Below, one piece after another: positions 1 to 9,989 of a stretch of DNA of 64,000 bases; the first letter of the stretch is position 1, and each line of letters starts with the position of its first letter. Made by a program: the position numbers and the translations under genes. Source of the DNA: Bufo bufo (taxonomy: Eukaryota > Chordata > Amphibia > Anura > Bufonidae); the NCBI RefSeq assembly GCF_905171765.1, contig NC_053392.1:344007010-344071009 (forward strand), given 5' to 3'. The notes below the pieces were generated by a model, which was not told where the DNA came from, did not search any database, and saw only the letters and a list, made by a program, of their open reading frames with translations.

Positions 1-117
1 TCCCCTCTCCCTCGATCACAAAACTGTACCAGAGAGGAATGGACCGCCATTTCCCTCCTGAAAGATGATCCTACAATAATCATCAAACCTTCGGATAAGG
101 GAGGGAATATTGTCGTC

Positions 118-1113
118 ATGAATCATTGTGACTATAAAACTATGTGTGACAGAATTTTGAAGGACAGGGAAAGTTATGCGATCCTCACATCGAATCGCAC
201 TGAACCCTATCTGATTGAGTTGAGGGACCTGTTGTATACAGCTAAACAGGATAGATTGATTTCGCAGGAAGAGCTTGACTTTTTATACCCAAAATTTCCA
301 ACAACTGCCACCTTCTATAGTCTACCCAAGTTACACAAAGGGACGAATCCCCTAAATGGTAGGCCTATTGTTTCAGGGATAGGCAGTATAGGTCAAAACC
401 TGGGTATCTACTTGGACCGCATTCTTATGCCATTTGTGTTGTCTCTCCCATCATATACGAGAGACACCATAGATCTCTTGAAGCGCCTTGATGGCATTAG
501 CATTGAGAAGGAATCTATTCTGTGTAGCATTGACCTGGAAGCTCTTTATTCTTCAATTCCTCATGACATAGGCCTCAAAGCCATTGAACATTTCTTAAGC
601 ATGAGAGGACAACAATTTTATGATGATAATCAATTTGTCCTGAGACTTCACCACTTCCTGCTGACCCATAATTTCTTCTTCTTTGATGGCAGACTTTACC
701 ACCAGCTCAGGGGCACAGCTATGGGCTGTTCGTGTGCGCCATTCTACGCAAATTTGCTCCTGGGTTGGTGGGAGTCTGCCATCGTTTTCAGCGATGATTC
801 TTCACTATGTACCGGGGCCATTTCGCTGTGGGCCCGGTACATAGATGACATTTTTATCATCTGGAATGATACCTCCCTGTCCTTCACTGATTTTGTCCAA
901 CAACTTAATTCCAACACCATTGGCTTAAGATTCACACATGAGTCAAATACAGAGAATCTACCCTTTTTAGACGTGTATATCTATAAAAACACCTCTGGCG
1001 AACTTTCTACTACAATCTATAGAAAGCCAACTGCAACTAATTCGGTGCTGCTCTGGAATAGCAGTCATCCTACACCACACCAAAGAGGGATTCCGCGGGG
1101 TCAGTACTTGTGA
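118..1113 (+). pseudogene. Penelope-like reverse transcriptase domain
   Basis: This frame holds the fingers and palm of the reverse transcriptase, including the catalytic YIDD aspartates and the IYRKPTATNSVLLW segment typical of the family. The Met at 118 is internal, because the frame runs upstream to base 1. The TGA at 1111-1113 is a premature stop; the same frame continues with family-typical sequence (RERFLSRGYH near 1168) to the frameshift near 1367. Family assignment comes from motif order and the downstream GIY-YIG domain. Confidence 0.9.
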
Positions 1114-1439
1114 CTCCGCCGCAACTGCTCTGAGAAATCAGAATTTATCAAACAAGCTGACGTATTGAGGGAAAGGTTTCTATCTAGGGGTTACCATACA
1201 CTTAGACCGGCCTTTCAGACAGCCCTCTCCACTGACCGCACCAAACTACTTATCCCTGGTGGTAAGAAGAATGGGGATCAGAAAATACGCCTAATCACCA
1301 CGTTTGATGGTGCATCAGGACGTGTTAAAGAGATCCTCAAAAAGCACTGGCCTATCCTGTTAATGGACCCGACATAAGGGAGGTCATTCATGACTATCCA
1401 CAAGTCACTTTCAGGAAGGGTAGTAGCTTACGGGATCTC

Positions 1440-1943
1440 TTGGTCCAAAGTCATTACACCCCTGCCCCACAAAAGGGCACATGGTTGGATCGAGAACCTA
1501 AAGGATGTTTCAGATGCAGCGGCTGTGTTGCATGCAACATGATCCAATGTAGTAAAACCTTTTACAGTACTAACCTAAAGAAATCCTTTACAATTAAGCA
1601 TTATATTAATTGCAGGACGAAGGGGGTCATTTATAAGATCACTTGTGACTGTAAAAAGGAATACATTGGGAAAACAAAAAGGGAGTTTCGTCGACGCATA
1701 GGGGAACACCTGGGAGACATTGCTAATGGCAGAGATACTGCAGTGTCCAGACACGTACATGAGTGTCACCAGGGTAACCCTAAATGCATAAAAGCCATAG
1801 GCATTGAGGTGGTTTATCCACCTATACGTGGTGGATACTGGGACCGCATTTTATTACAACATGAGGCCCGGTGGACCTATTGCTTACAAACCATGTCTCC
1901 ATCAGGATTAAATGAGCAGCTTAACTATAGTTGCTTCATTTGA
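1440..1943 (+). pseudogene. Penelope-like GIY-YIG endonuclease domain
   Basis: This frame encodes the linker and C-terminal endonuclease that nicks target DNA to prime reverse transcription. It shows GVIY, then YIGKT, then the arginine-rich FRRRIGEH helix and a conserved ESRHVHECH-like region (here SRHVHECHQGN). A Cys-rich CFRCSGCVACNM motif lies just upstream, as in endonuclease-bearing Penelope-like elements. It ends with TGA at about 1941-1943. The frame is shifted relative to the reverse-transcriptase frame by a one-base change near 1367, after which the same protein can be followed to 1440 and beyond. Confidence 0.92.
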
Positions 1944-2141
1944 TCTCCCAACACTTTGATTCCTTATTATCATATTTGTGCATTTTGTATATACAGATGT
2001 GTCATCGCTACCGCTCCCTTATTTCGCAATTTGTTACTAACTAAACACGATTTTTTTCTCCTCCAGTCTTTCAATACACACCAATGCCAGTAGATGGCGG
2101 TGTTGAGTTAAAGTTAATATCGCTATCCGGCTCCTTATACA
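1944..2141 (+). other. 3' untranslated tail of the Penelope-like element and spacer
   Basis: AT-rich sequence after the endonuclease stop. No coding or RNA-gene signal is visible. The exact 3' terminus of the element cannot be fixed from one copy. Confidence 0.4.
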
Positions 2142-2213
2142 GTCAATGGGGACGGATCCGTTTACATTGACACAATATTGGTGCAATTGTAAACGGATCC
2201 GTCCCCCATTGAC
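2142..2213. repeat. Hairpin with GGATCC-containing arms
   Basis: Two arms of about 25 bases (2142-2166 and 2189-2213) are inverted copies, each holding ACGGATCCGT next to GTCAATGG. Similar CGGATCCG arms recur inside the MITE at 11870-12387, so this is probably a short palindromic DNA-transposon remnant. Confidence 0.65.
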
Positions 2214-2289
2214 TTTCAATGTAAAGTCAGGAGTCCCTATTAATATACCATCGGATCGGAGTTTTCTCCAATCCGATGGTATATTTTAA

Positions 2290-2427
2290 CTTGAAGCGTC
2301 CCCATCACCATGGGAACGCCTCTATGTTAGAATATACCATCGGATTTGAGTTAGATCGTGAAAACTCAGATCCGACAGTATATTCTAACACAGAGGCGCT
2401 CCCATAGTGATGGGGACGCTTCAAGTT
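2290..2427. repeat. Palindromic MITE-like hairpin (GCGTCCCCATCAC arms)
   Basis: Arms of roughly 64 bases run from AACTTGAAGCGTCCCC on the left to its inverse on the right, around a short loop near 2355. The same arm sequence recurs at 4355-4420, 17557-17620 and 33125-33270, so it is a dispersed palindromic family. A related hairpin (ATACCATCGGAT arms) sits at 2247-2287. Confidence 0.7.
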
Positions 2428-2605
2428 AAAATAAACTAAGAACTGTGTACATAACTGCCCCCTGCTGCCTGGCAGCACCCGATCTCTTACAGGGGGCTGT
2501 GATCCGCACAATTAACCTCTCAGGTGCCGCACTTGAGGGGTTAATTGTGCGGATCTCAGCCCCCTGATCGGGTGCTGCCAGGCAGCAGGGGCCAGATCCC
2601 CCTCT

Positions 2606-2950
2606 CTCCCCAGTATTAAAAGCATTGATGGCCAGTGCGGCCCCCCTCCCTCCCTCCCCAGTATTAAAAGCATTGGTGGCCAGTGCGGCCTCCACCCTCC
2701 CTCCCTCCCCAGTATTAAAAGCATTGGTGGCCAGTGCAGCCCCCCCTCCCTCCCCAGTGTTAAAAGCATTGGTGGCAGTGTGCCCCCCCCCTCCCTCCCC
2801 AGTATTAAAAGCATTGGTGGCCAGTGCAGACCCCCCTCCCTCCCTCCCCAGTATTAAAAGCATTGGTGGCCAGTGCGGCCCCCCCTCCCCAGTATTAAAA
2901 GCATTGGTGGCCAGTGCGGCCACCCCCCTCCCTCCCCAGTATTAAAAGCA
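2606..2950. repeat. Minisatellite, left palindrome arm
   Basis: Eight units of 40-50 bases, each with CAGTATTAAAAGCATTGGTGG followed by a C-rich CCCTCCCTCCC run; starts of the core fall at 2611, 2660, 2710, 2755, 2800, 2850, 2890 and 2937. Open frames over it are repeat translations, not genes. Confidence 0.9.
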
Positions 2951-3332
2951 CTCTGGTGAACAGCTAGCAGGGTTAAAAATAGGGCTGGAGGGGTTAAAAA
3001 TTAATTAAAAATAATTTAACTCACCTTAATCCACTTGATCGTGCAGCCCGGCTTCTCTTCTGTCTTCTTCTTTGCTGTATGCAGGAAAAGGACCTGTGGT
3101 GACGTCACTCCGGTCATCACATGATCCATCACCATGGTAAAAGATCATGTGACGGACCATGTGATGAGCGTAGTGACATCACCACAGGTCCTTTTCCTGT
3201 GCACAGCACAGAAGAAGACAGAAGAGAAGACGGGCTGCGCAATCAAGTGGATTAAGGTGAGCTAAATTTTTTTAAATTAATTTTTAACCCCTCCAGCCCT
3301 ATTTTTAACCCTGCTAGCTGTTCACCAGAGTG

Positions 3333-3675
3333 CTTTTAATACTGGGGAGGGAGGGAGGGGGGGCCGCACTGACCACCAATGCTTTTAATACTGGGGAGGG
3401 GGGCCGCACTGGCCACCAATGCTTTTAATACTGGGGAGGGAGGGAGGGGGGGTCTGCACTGGCCACCAATGCTTTTAATACTGGGGAGGGGGGGGGCACA
3501 CTGCCACCAATGCTTTTAACACTGGGGAGGGAGGGGGGGCTGCACTGGCCACCAATGCTTTTAATACTGGGGAGGGAGGGAGGGTGGAGGCCGCACTGGC
3601 CACCAATGCTTTTAATACTGGGGAGGGAGGGAGGGGGGGCCGCACTGGCCATCAATGCTTTTAATACTGGGGAGA
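3333..3675. repeat. Minisatellite, right palindrome arm
   Basis: Inverted copy of the array at 2606-2950, with GGGGAGGGAGGGAGGG runs on the plus strand that could fold as G-quadruplexes. Confidence 0.9.
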
Positions 3676-3869
3676 GAGGGGGATCTGGCCCCTGCTGCCT
3701 GGCAGCACCCGATCAGGGGGTGAGATCCGCACAATTAACCCCTCAAGTGCGGCACCTGAGGGGTTAATTGTGCGGATCACAGCCCCCTGTAAGAGATCGT
3801 GTGCTGCCAGGCAGCAGGGGGACTCTGTGTTACAATATACTGTCGGTTCTGAGTTAAATTATTTTTTAT

Positions 3870-4420
3870 ATTTTTTTAACCCCTCAATCCCTATTTTTAA
3901 CCCTGCTAGCTGTTCACCAGAGTGCTTTTAATACTGGGGAGGAAGGGGGGGGGGGACCGCACTGGCCACCAATGCTTTTAATACTGGGGAGGGAGGGAAG
4001 GGGGGGAAGCACTGCCACCAATGCTTTTAATACTGGGGAGGGAGGGGGGGCCGCACTGGCCACAAATGCTTTTAATACTGGGGAGGGAGGGAGGGAGGGG
4101 GGGCCGCACTGGCCACCAATGCTTTTAATACTGGGGAGGGAGGGAGGGGGGGCGCACTTTTAATACTGGGGAGAGAGGGGGGTCTGGCCCCTGCTGCCTG
4201 GCAGCACTCGATCAGGGGGCTAAGATCCGCACAATTAACCCCTCAAGTGCGGCACCTGAGAGGTTAATTGTGCGGATCACAGCCCCCTGTAAGAGATCGG
4301 GTGCTGCCAGGCAGCAGGGGGCAGTTATGTACGCAGTTCTTAGTATATTCTAACTTTAAGCATCCCCATCACTATGTGAACGCCTCTGTGTTAGAATATA
4401 CTGTCGGATCTGGGTTAAAT
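3870..4420. repeat. Additional partial copy of the right palindrome arm
   Basis: This is a direct repeat of about 3290-3830: the CTAGCTGTTCACC block, a shorter G-rich minisatellite (about 3925-4175), the two hairpin blocks, and then an outer GCATCCCCATCAC segment that inverts the far-left flank at about 2330-2420. It suggests unequal exchange or a second nested palindrome. Confidence 0.8.
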
Positions 4421-4800
4421 TATTTTTTATATTTTTTCAACCCCTCGCCCGTGTGAACTCAGCCTTAATGTAATGTCTACATATAAATATTGGAATGGCT
4501 TAGGTTCAGAGTGTATATACTGTACAGTGTATCTACTGTATTTATGTATAAATATATATATATATTGCTGGCAATCATGGATCTTGTGTAGTGGTTATCT
4601 GCTCACTACAGTACTATTATATGGTAGTAATAAAATGTGCAATTGTATTTTTCTATTTTTTTTTTTATCTTTTTCTATGTTTTTTTTAAAATAAGGATAC
4701 AGGGATTTTTGTGATTTTATACACAGTAAATCTTTAAAAAAATAAATTGATTAATATTTTATATACAGAGCCGACCATCGATCCTATATATATATATATA
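4421..4800. other. AT-rich spacer with (TA)n tract
   Basis: No gene is visible. The stretch holds T and A runs, a short TA tract near 4552 and a longer one at 4783-4800 that abuts the 3' end of the minus-strand LINE. Confidence 0.5.
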
Positions 4801-4995
4801 TTTTATTATCTTTATTTTATATCCAAAACATAGCAATTTAAATAGCATGATGTTGCACAAAGTACAATAAATATCCACAAATTTACTTAATTTATCCATC
4901 ATGATTACCAAATTAATAGCCACATAAAATCCTATTTAATCCTGCTCATCCACCCACCCTCATTGTCTCGGAGCACATCCACGACGAACAGGCCC

Positions 4996-5690
4996 TCATG
5001 GCCATACTGACCAGGTTCTATCCCATCTAATCCTCTGGCTCTTGTTATAGATAGCGAGTTTCTCGTATTTCTTCACTTTGTCAACAAGTTGATGCCATAC
5101 AGATACTACCAAAGAATTATTTGAGCCCCAATTCCTAGCAATTACTACCCTGGCCAGCATCAGCGACTTCATCCAAAACATATTTTCTCGTCCCTACCCA
5201 TAAATAAAGGGGCACCTAAGACAACAGTGGTTATATCTACATCGTAATTAGATGAGGAGCATCTACGAAGCTCAGAAAAAACATTGGTCCAGAAACCCTG
5301 AATCGCAGGGCATAGCCAGATAAGATGTATAAAATCCGCTCGTTGAGCCTGGCATCTACGACATCTATCTGAGACATTATTATAGAACCGGGAAAGGGAG
5401 AAAGGCGTTTAATATAAGCGGTGTAGAATCCTAAACTGAATTAACCTATGATTCATAGATGTAGAGTTTTTCCGAATATTTCTGTATATTACTTCCCATT
5501 TTAATGTTTTATTATTCCCTATATCTTGACCCCATTTCAGTTCACTTCTAAACTTATTCATTTTACCCATTTCCAGTCTCAATTTACTATAAATTAGTGA
5601 GATAGACATATTATTCTGATATGAATTAAAACACCAATCGATAAAATCGTGTGATTTAATCATAAAGACCTCTTTATCTTTAGTGCGTAT
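4996..5690 (-). pseudogene. L1 ORF2 C-terminal remnant
   Basis: Two frames keep the family-typical C-terminal features: KWEVIYRNIRKNS with FRILHRLY (5663-5409) and ARVVIARNWGS followed by a W-rich end (5181-4996). The second matches the ARKLIARNW-like end of L1-clade ORF2 proteins. The frame is broken between them, around 5200-5400. Confidence 0.75.
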
Positions 5691-5694
5691 GAAA

Positions 5695-6440
5695 GCGTGT
5701 TTAACCTGGAGATATTTATATTCGTCTGAGGCGAAGCATCACGGCGAAACCCGGGTCGGGCATTACAGAGACTTTTAATGTATGTTTTTTAGCTGTAATT
5801 TTTGTTCTTATTAAATGATTTTTATCTGACCCTTTGGTGCGCATCTGTCCTACGTGCAATCTCCTCTTGGAAGCTGTGGTTTATTGCCATCCAGGTGTAG
5901 AAGTGTTCCATCTGTCGGATCGGTATTTGGGATTTCTCATACTGAAGCGTCCTGATCCTTGCCTGCTCCATTTGCCCAGCTGTCTGTGAGGACTTCGCCG
6001 GGAATTTTTCCATGCATCTCACCAGTGAAGTTCTGTGAGTAGAATCTTTTTGCAGGCGTGTAAAGTGTCATTACATACTACGCTATAGTTCTCTTCCTTC
6101 AGCAGAGTCCTATTTGAAGACACCATCCAGTTTTCTACACGCATTCACTAATCAGAAATCCTGTGAGTATAAACTATTCACATGGTGCGTTAAGTGCCTG
6201 GAACCTGCTACACCATAGTGCGCTTTTTCATTACATTACAGATTTCCATACCAGTGACGGATTGTGAGGTGGGCATGTGATCACATTAGTTGAAGATCTA
6301 TAGAAGGAAATTTTATTCACAAAAAAGATTTCTCTCCGGCAGCGCAATCTTTCCATATATCTTCATACAGCGGACTTTTCCCACATTGTCTTTAGATTTG
6401 CAGCGCCTGAGAGGACAAGTATTTCTAACAGAGACTTTAT
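5695..6440 (+). mobile_element. Penelope-type terminal-repeat fragment inserted in the LINE
   Basis: This block interrupts the LINE ORF2. It carries CTGAGGCGAAGC then GGCGAAACCCGGGTC (5732-5758), which resembles a decayed type I hammerhead ribozyme with a self-complementary stem III before GTC, as reported for Penelope-like terminal repeats. The remainder is non-coding. Assignment rests on this motif and its likeness to the blocks near 13050 and 15540. Confidence 0.45.
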
Positions 6441-6441
6441 T

Positions 6442-7612
6442 TTATTTTATTTCTGAATCATCAGGATACAGGCTAATTTTATCCTGCACATCCTGACCTC
6501 CAAAACCAAGAATATGGATATCCTGTCTAACTTGACATGCCAGGGGCTCTAGAAAAATAGCAAATAAAAGAGGAGATATGGGACAGCCCTGTCTAGTACC
6601 CAGCCACAGTTCAAATGGGTCCGATAAGGAGCCATTCACATTTATCCTTGCCCTAGGAGATTCATATAATATCTTAACCTACTGGACAAAATTGGGGCCA
6701 AAATTCATCCTGTACATTACCTCCCATAGAAAGTTCCACTCCACCCTGTCAAAGGCCTTAGCGGCATCTAGTGACAGGATGGAGCGGTCCTCTCCCTCTC
6801 CCAGATAGATATTCATTAATGTTCTTCGGATATTAGTCTGGGCTGAGCGCCTTGGTATGAATCCCGTTTGGTCAGGATGGTTTATCTTAGCTATTACCCT
6901 CTGGAGTCTATTAGCAAGCACTTTTGCACCAATTTTATAATCAGTGTTAAGTAAGGAGATGGGTCTATATGACACCATGTCCAATTCATTCTTTCCCTTT
7001 TTTAAAACCAAGGTGATAATAGCTTCAGACATTGATGATGGAAGACGGCCCTCATTCCAAGACACATTTAATAACTGCAGTAGGTGAGGTAGAAGCACCT
7101 CACTATACCGCTGATATAATTCAAAAGGGAGGCCGTCAGCACCGGGGGCAGAGTTACCTCTAGTTGATCTCAATGCTTCTTCCAGTTCCCGAAAGTTGAA
7201 CAGGAATCTCAAGCGCAGCTCTATCTTCCTGGGAGAGAGAGGGGAGGATAATTTTGTCCAGGTATAGTTTATGATTAACATGTCGCCCATTTAACTCCGA
7301 TCTATATAAAGTAGCGAAGTAACTGACAAATTCTTGTTCAATATCTGCGCCATCTGTACATATCTTACCCTTAAGAGACCTGATACTTTTAATTGTGGTA
7401 GAAGTTTGCTGATTTTGAATCAGGGAGGCTAACAATCTCCCTGGTTTTTCTGCCTCACAAAACAGTTTTTGACCTGAAAAAAAGATCTTTTGTTGGCATT
7501 TATCTTGGAGATGCCGATTATATTCCTCCCTAGCTTCAAGTAGGCTCTGCTGTATGTTTGCGCTTTGATCCGTAGCTATTATCCCCTGTAGAGAATGAAC
7601 TCGCTGCTCCAA
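6442..7612 (-). pseudogene. L1 ORF2 reverse transcriptase remnant
   Basis: The frames at 7612-7160, 7290-6679 and 6639-6442 together give an L1-clade reverse transcriptase. Visible motifs are GNSAPGADGLPFELYQ, RPISLLNTDYKI, GFIPRRSAQTNIRR, SLDAAKAFDRVEW (motif A), GTRQGCPISPLLFAIFLEPLA (motif B) and SLYPDD, where YADD is normal, so motif C is altered. Frame changes at about 7200 and 6660 disable it. It ends abruptly at the inserted Penelope-type fragment. Confidence 0.9.
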
Positions 7613-7727
7613 AGTACTCTCCTTTTTAGCATAGGAAGCTTTAGCTTTTTGAATTCTGGAGTAGAAAATGCCTCAGGTAAAGGCTTTTAAAGCGTCCCAA
7701 GTATAATGTATATGAGCAGAGTTAGAA

Positions 7728-8545
7728 TTAAAGTTCCAAAATTCTTCCAGTTCCCTCCTTATTTCTCCCTGGTTCCTGAATTATATTAAGCCAATGAGGA
7801 TTAAGAATGAAGATGCGAGATATCCTAACATCTTCCCGTTTTTTTATCGCTAGGAGAATTGGGGAATGGTCCGAGATCGTATATGGCTCGTATTTCATAC
7901 GAACGATCCTATTAATAAAATTAGCCGTTGTAAAGGCAAGATCTATCCTGGATAGAGCAGTACAGGAATGACTATAACAGGAATATACTCTTGCATTGCC
8001 ATACAAATATCTATTAACGCCATTTCTTGGCATATGTTAAATAATAATGGTATTCCTCCTGTTCCCAAACTACTCCGACATCCAGAAGAGACCCTGTCCA
8101 ATCCACGGTCCATGATGTCATTAAAATCTCCTAGCATTATAATTGGGCATTCATCTCTTCGGCTTACAAAATCAAAGAGTTGAGAGATAATGTTCAGAGA
8201 GAAAGGGGGAGGGATGTAAACAAACGCCAATATACAAGTTGTCTGGAACCACTTACAATGAAGAAACACAAACCTGCCCTCTTTATCTATTCTTTGTCCA
8301 ATAGGTTCATACAGTACTTTATTATGAATATACACACTGACCCCCTGGGAATAAGAGGAGAAACAGGAGTGATACTCGACTTGTGCCCACTTTTTTTTCA
8401 TACAAGAAACTTTCTCGGGAGTCAGGTGACTTTCAACTAAACCCACTATCGCGGGAAGATGTTTACTAATTATATCGGAAACAATCACTCTTTTAGTTCT
8501 GTCCGCCAAACCACGGACATTCCATACAAAAAGTCTTTCTGTCAT
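7728..8545 (-). pseudogene. L1 ORF2 AP-type endonuclease remnant
   Basis: The domain that nicks target DNA in L1 transposition. The start is a typical ORF2 N-terminus, TERLFVWNVRGLADRTKR, at 8545. The catalytic pieces GLVESHL (Glu) and LGDFNDI (Asp, Asn) lie in the first frame (8545-7943); after a frameshift near 8000 the SRIDLAF and ISDHSPILL (Asp-His) motifs follow in the second (8033-7728). All usual catalytic residues can be seen, so loss of function comes from the frameshifts. Confidence 0.9.
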
Positions 8546-8710
8546 TGGATTGTAACTATCCTGTATCTAGGTCAACCATTGGAGGCCCAAACCTCCAAAC
8601 CCTATTCACCGTGGATGTGCCCCGAGACCGCGAGTTCCCTCCCCCCATGCACCCCCCTAATCCCCCTTCCTGGTCACCAGAGAGTAGCTTCCCTCCCTGA
8701 TAGCCTCTTC

Positions 8711-9186
8711 CTATTTTCTGGACGTATCCTCCAGGAAAGCCAATTTATCTTTTAACAGTTTATTCTCAAATTCCAGAGTCTTGGCTTTCCCAGAGGTCAC
8801 GTCCAAGTCCATTTTCATTTCCTTGGTAAATCCCTGCAGCTCCTTAACTTTATCCCATATCTTGTTCATTTCATCTTTTATAAGGGAAATATCAGATTGT
8901 ACAGAGGCAACCTTTGAAGAAAGCTCCCTCAGTGATTGATTAGATAAATGAACCGCAGCCAATATATCAGCCAGTTTATTATCAATCAATTCCATCCTAT
9001 TTTCTCCCCCCGTAGTCCCAGCAGAGTCGCTTGCCAACTCTGTTTTGTCAGAAATATCAGAAGTTTCCTGGGATAAGTTTCCACACAACAAAATAATCCG
9101 GGCAGTGAGAAATTTTTAGGAACGGTATCCTGTCTTTCCAAAACCGAACTGTTAATTTCTCCGGCGGGTCTGCCAAGGAACTGCAT
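8711..9186 (-). pseudogene. L1 ORF1 coiled-coil remnant
   Basis: The frame 9091-8711 is a leucine- and lysine-rich heptad-like coiled coil (LSNQSLRELSSKVASVQSD and following), as in the N-terminal half of L1 ORF1 proteins. It lies directly upstream of ORF2 in element order. The RNA-recognition and C-terminal domains expected after the coiled coil are missing, because the frame stops at 8711 and ORF2 starts at 8545. This is a deletion or a decayed copy. The frame 9186-8986 appears to hold the start region in another phase. Confidence 0.7.
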
Positions 9187-9244
9187 GGCTTATTTTAATT
9201 AATTCAGGGAGGCAAGCGATCTTTCTATCCACCAGAATGTTTCA

Positions 9245-9650
9245 CTGTATTTATTTTTTTTTTTTTATGAGACCGAGAGAAGGTTCCAAACAGCAGTGTC
9301 AGTAAAAGTACCCCTCACGCAGTAGTTCCAGGAGGAAATCCAAACATTTAAACTCGTAAATATTGTTAGAGTAGTTACCAGAGTTAGTGGATGGTGAGAT
9401 GGTAAAGGTTACGAAGTTACTGCTCTAGTGTCCAGATAACATGGAGTTAATTACTCACAATGCTTCATGCGTGCTTGTAAGATAAATTTCTGTATCCTTT
9501 CCAGCTTGTGAGAGCATCCAACCAGGCCCAAGCAAACTCCTGCAAGTTTTCTATTTTATGTGAGACCACAGAGTAGGTTCCAAATAACAATCATAATACC
9601 AATAAGAACACCACTCAGATTACCGTTCCAAAAAAAAATCGCTACGTCAT
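9245..9650 (-). promoter_or_regulatory. Tandem 5' monomers of the LINE
   Basis: A block with TGAGACC, AGGTTCCAAA and CACT-C spacing at about 9268-9330 recurs at about 9550-9615, roughly 285 bases apart. Tandem monomers upstream of ORF1 are the usual promoter form of several L1 lineages. The role is inferred from position. Confidence 0.5.
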
Positions 9651-9689
9651 GCCGTACGTGCCTCCCTCCTATATTTAAATATATGCAAA

Positions 9690-9790
9690 AGGGTAGGCAC
9701 AGTACTTTCTTATTTAATCTGTTTTGTCCATAGTGATAGTGCCAACATTACAATAAAAGATGGACACTTTACTTTCAGTGAGGTTAGTAT
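9690..9790 (-). repeat. Dispersed 85-100 bp block (copy 1)
   Basis: This block, around TTTTGTCCATAGTGATAGTG and GTGCCAACATTAC, recurs inverted at 14050-14145 and again at 14592-14675. It belongs to the non-coding terminal sequence of an element that is present several times here, probably Penelope-type. Confidence 0.6.
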
Positions 9791-9989
9791 ACATACTATA
9801 TACACTCAGAAAGATACCATGGATAAATAAAATAAAAAGAATAAAACAGAGTTTCCCCTTCCCACCTCTATTACTGGTTTGGTGTTACTCATTTGGTGTG
9901 TTACCCTCCCCCACTCCCCCAGCTAAAGAAAGTACTATATGCACTACGTTTTTTTTTTCTTTGAGAACAATAGATGAGAATTGTGGGGG

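Larger units (their letters stand above)
1..1943 (+). mobile_element. Penelope-like element (RT plus GIY-YIG endonuclease), 5' end outside window
   Basis: This is the 3' part of a Penelope-like retroelement, which copies itself by target-primed reverse transcription. The reading frame is already open at base 1, and a conserved IIKPSDKGGN stretch precedes the first Met at 118. Reverse-transcriptase motifs follow in order: SIDLEALYSSIPH (motif A, about 530-570), RGTAMGCSCAPF (motif B, about 710-745) and ARYIDDIFIIW (motif C, about 832-865). A cysteine-rich linker (CFRCSGCVAC, about 1509-1540) leads to the endonuclease, with GVIYKI and YIGKTKREFRRR near 1624-1697. There is one nonsense codon (TGA at 1111-1113, same frame resumes) and one single-base frameshift near 1367. 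The clade within Penelope-like elements is not resolved. Coding is otherwise well preserved, so this copy is moderately young but inactive. Confidence 0.93.
2457..3830. repeat. 1.4 kb palindrome with minisatellite arms
   Basis: The left arm (2457-3135) and right arm (3146-3830) are inverted copies centred near 3141. From outside in, each arm has a GCTGCCTGGCAGC hairpin block, a second ATTAACCCCTC hairpin, about eight minisatellite units, a CTAGCTGTTCACC block and an inner segment rich in GAAGA. No transposase frame is present. It resembles a foldback DNA element, but the superfamily cannot be named. Confidence 0.85.
4801..9650 (-). mobile_element. L1-clade LINE, degenerate, interrupted
   Basis: A minus-strand non-LTR retrotransposon. 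In element order: tandem 5' monomers (9245-9650), a coiled-coil ORF1 remnant (9186-8711), the ORF2 apurinic-type endonuclease (8545-7728), reverse transcriptase (7612-6442) and C-terminal segments (5690-4990), ending at a (TA)n tract. Frames change many times, so it is dead. About 750 bases of Penelope-type terminal sequence (about 5695-6440) sit where the middle of the ORF2 C-terminal half should be, so insertion was accompanied by deletion. Confidence 0.9.

Noticed and set aside
2426..2945. Long open frames on both strands with repeated NAFNTGEGG or SPVLKALVAS text
   Set aside because: They are translations of the minisatellite and are open because the unit lacks stops; no start, splice or family signal.
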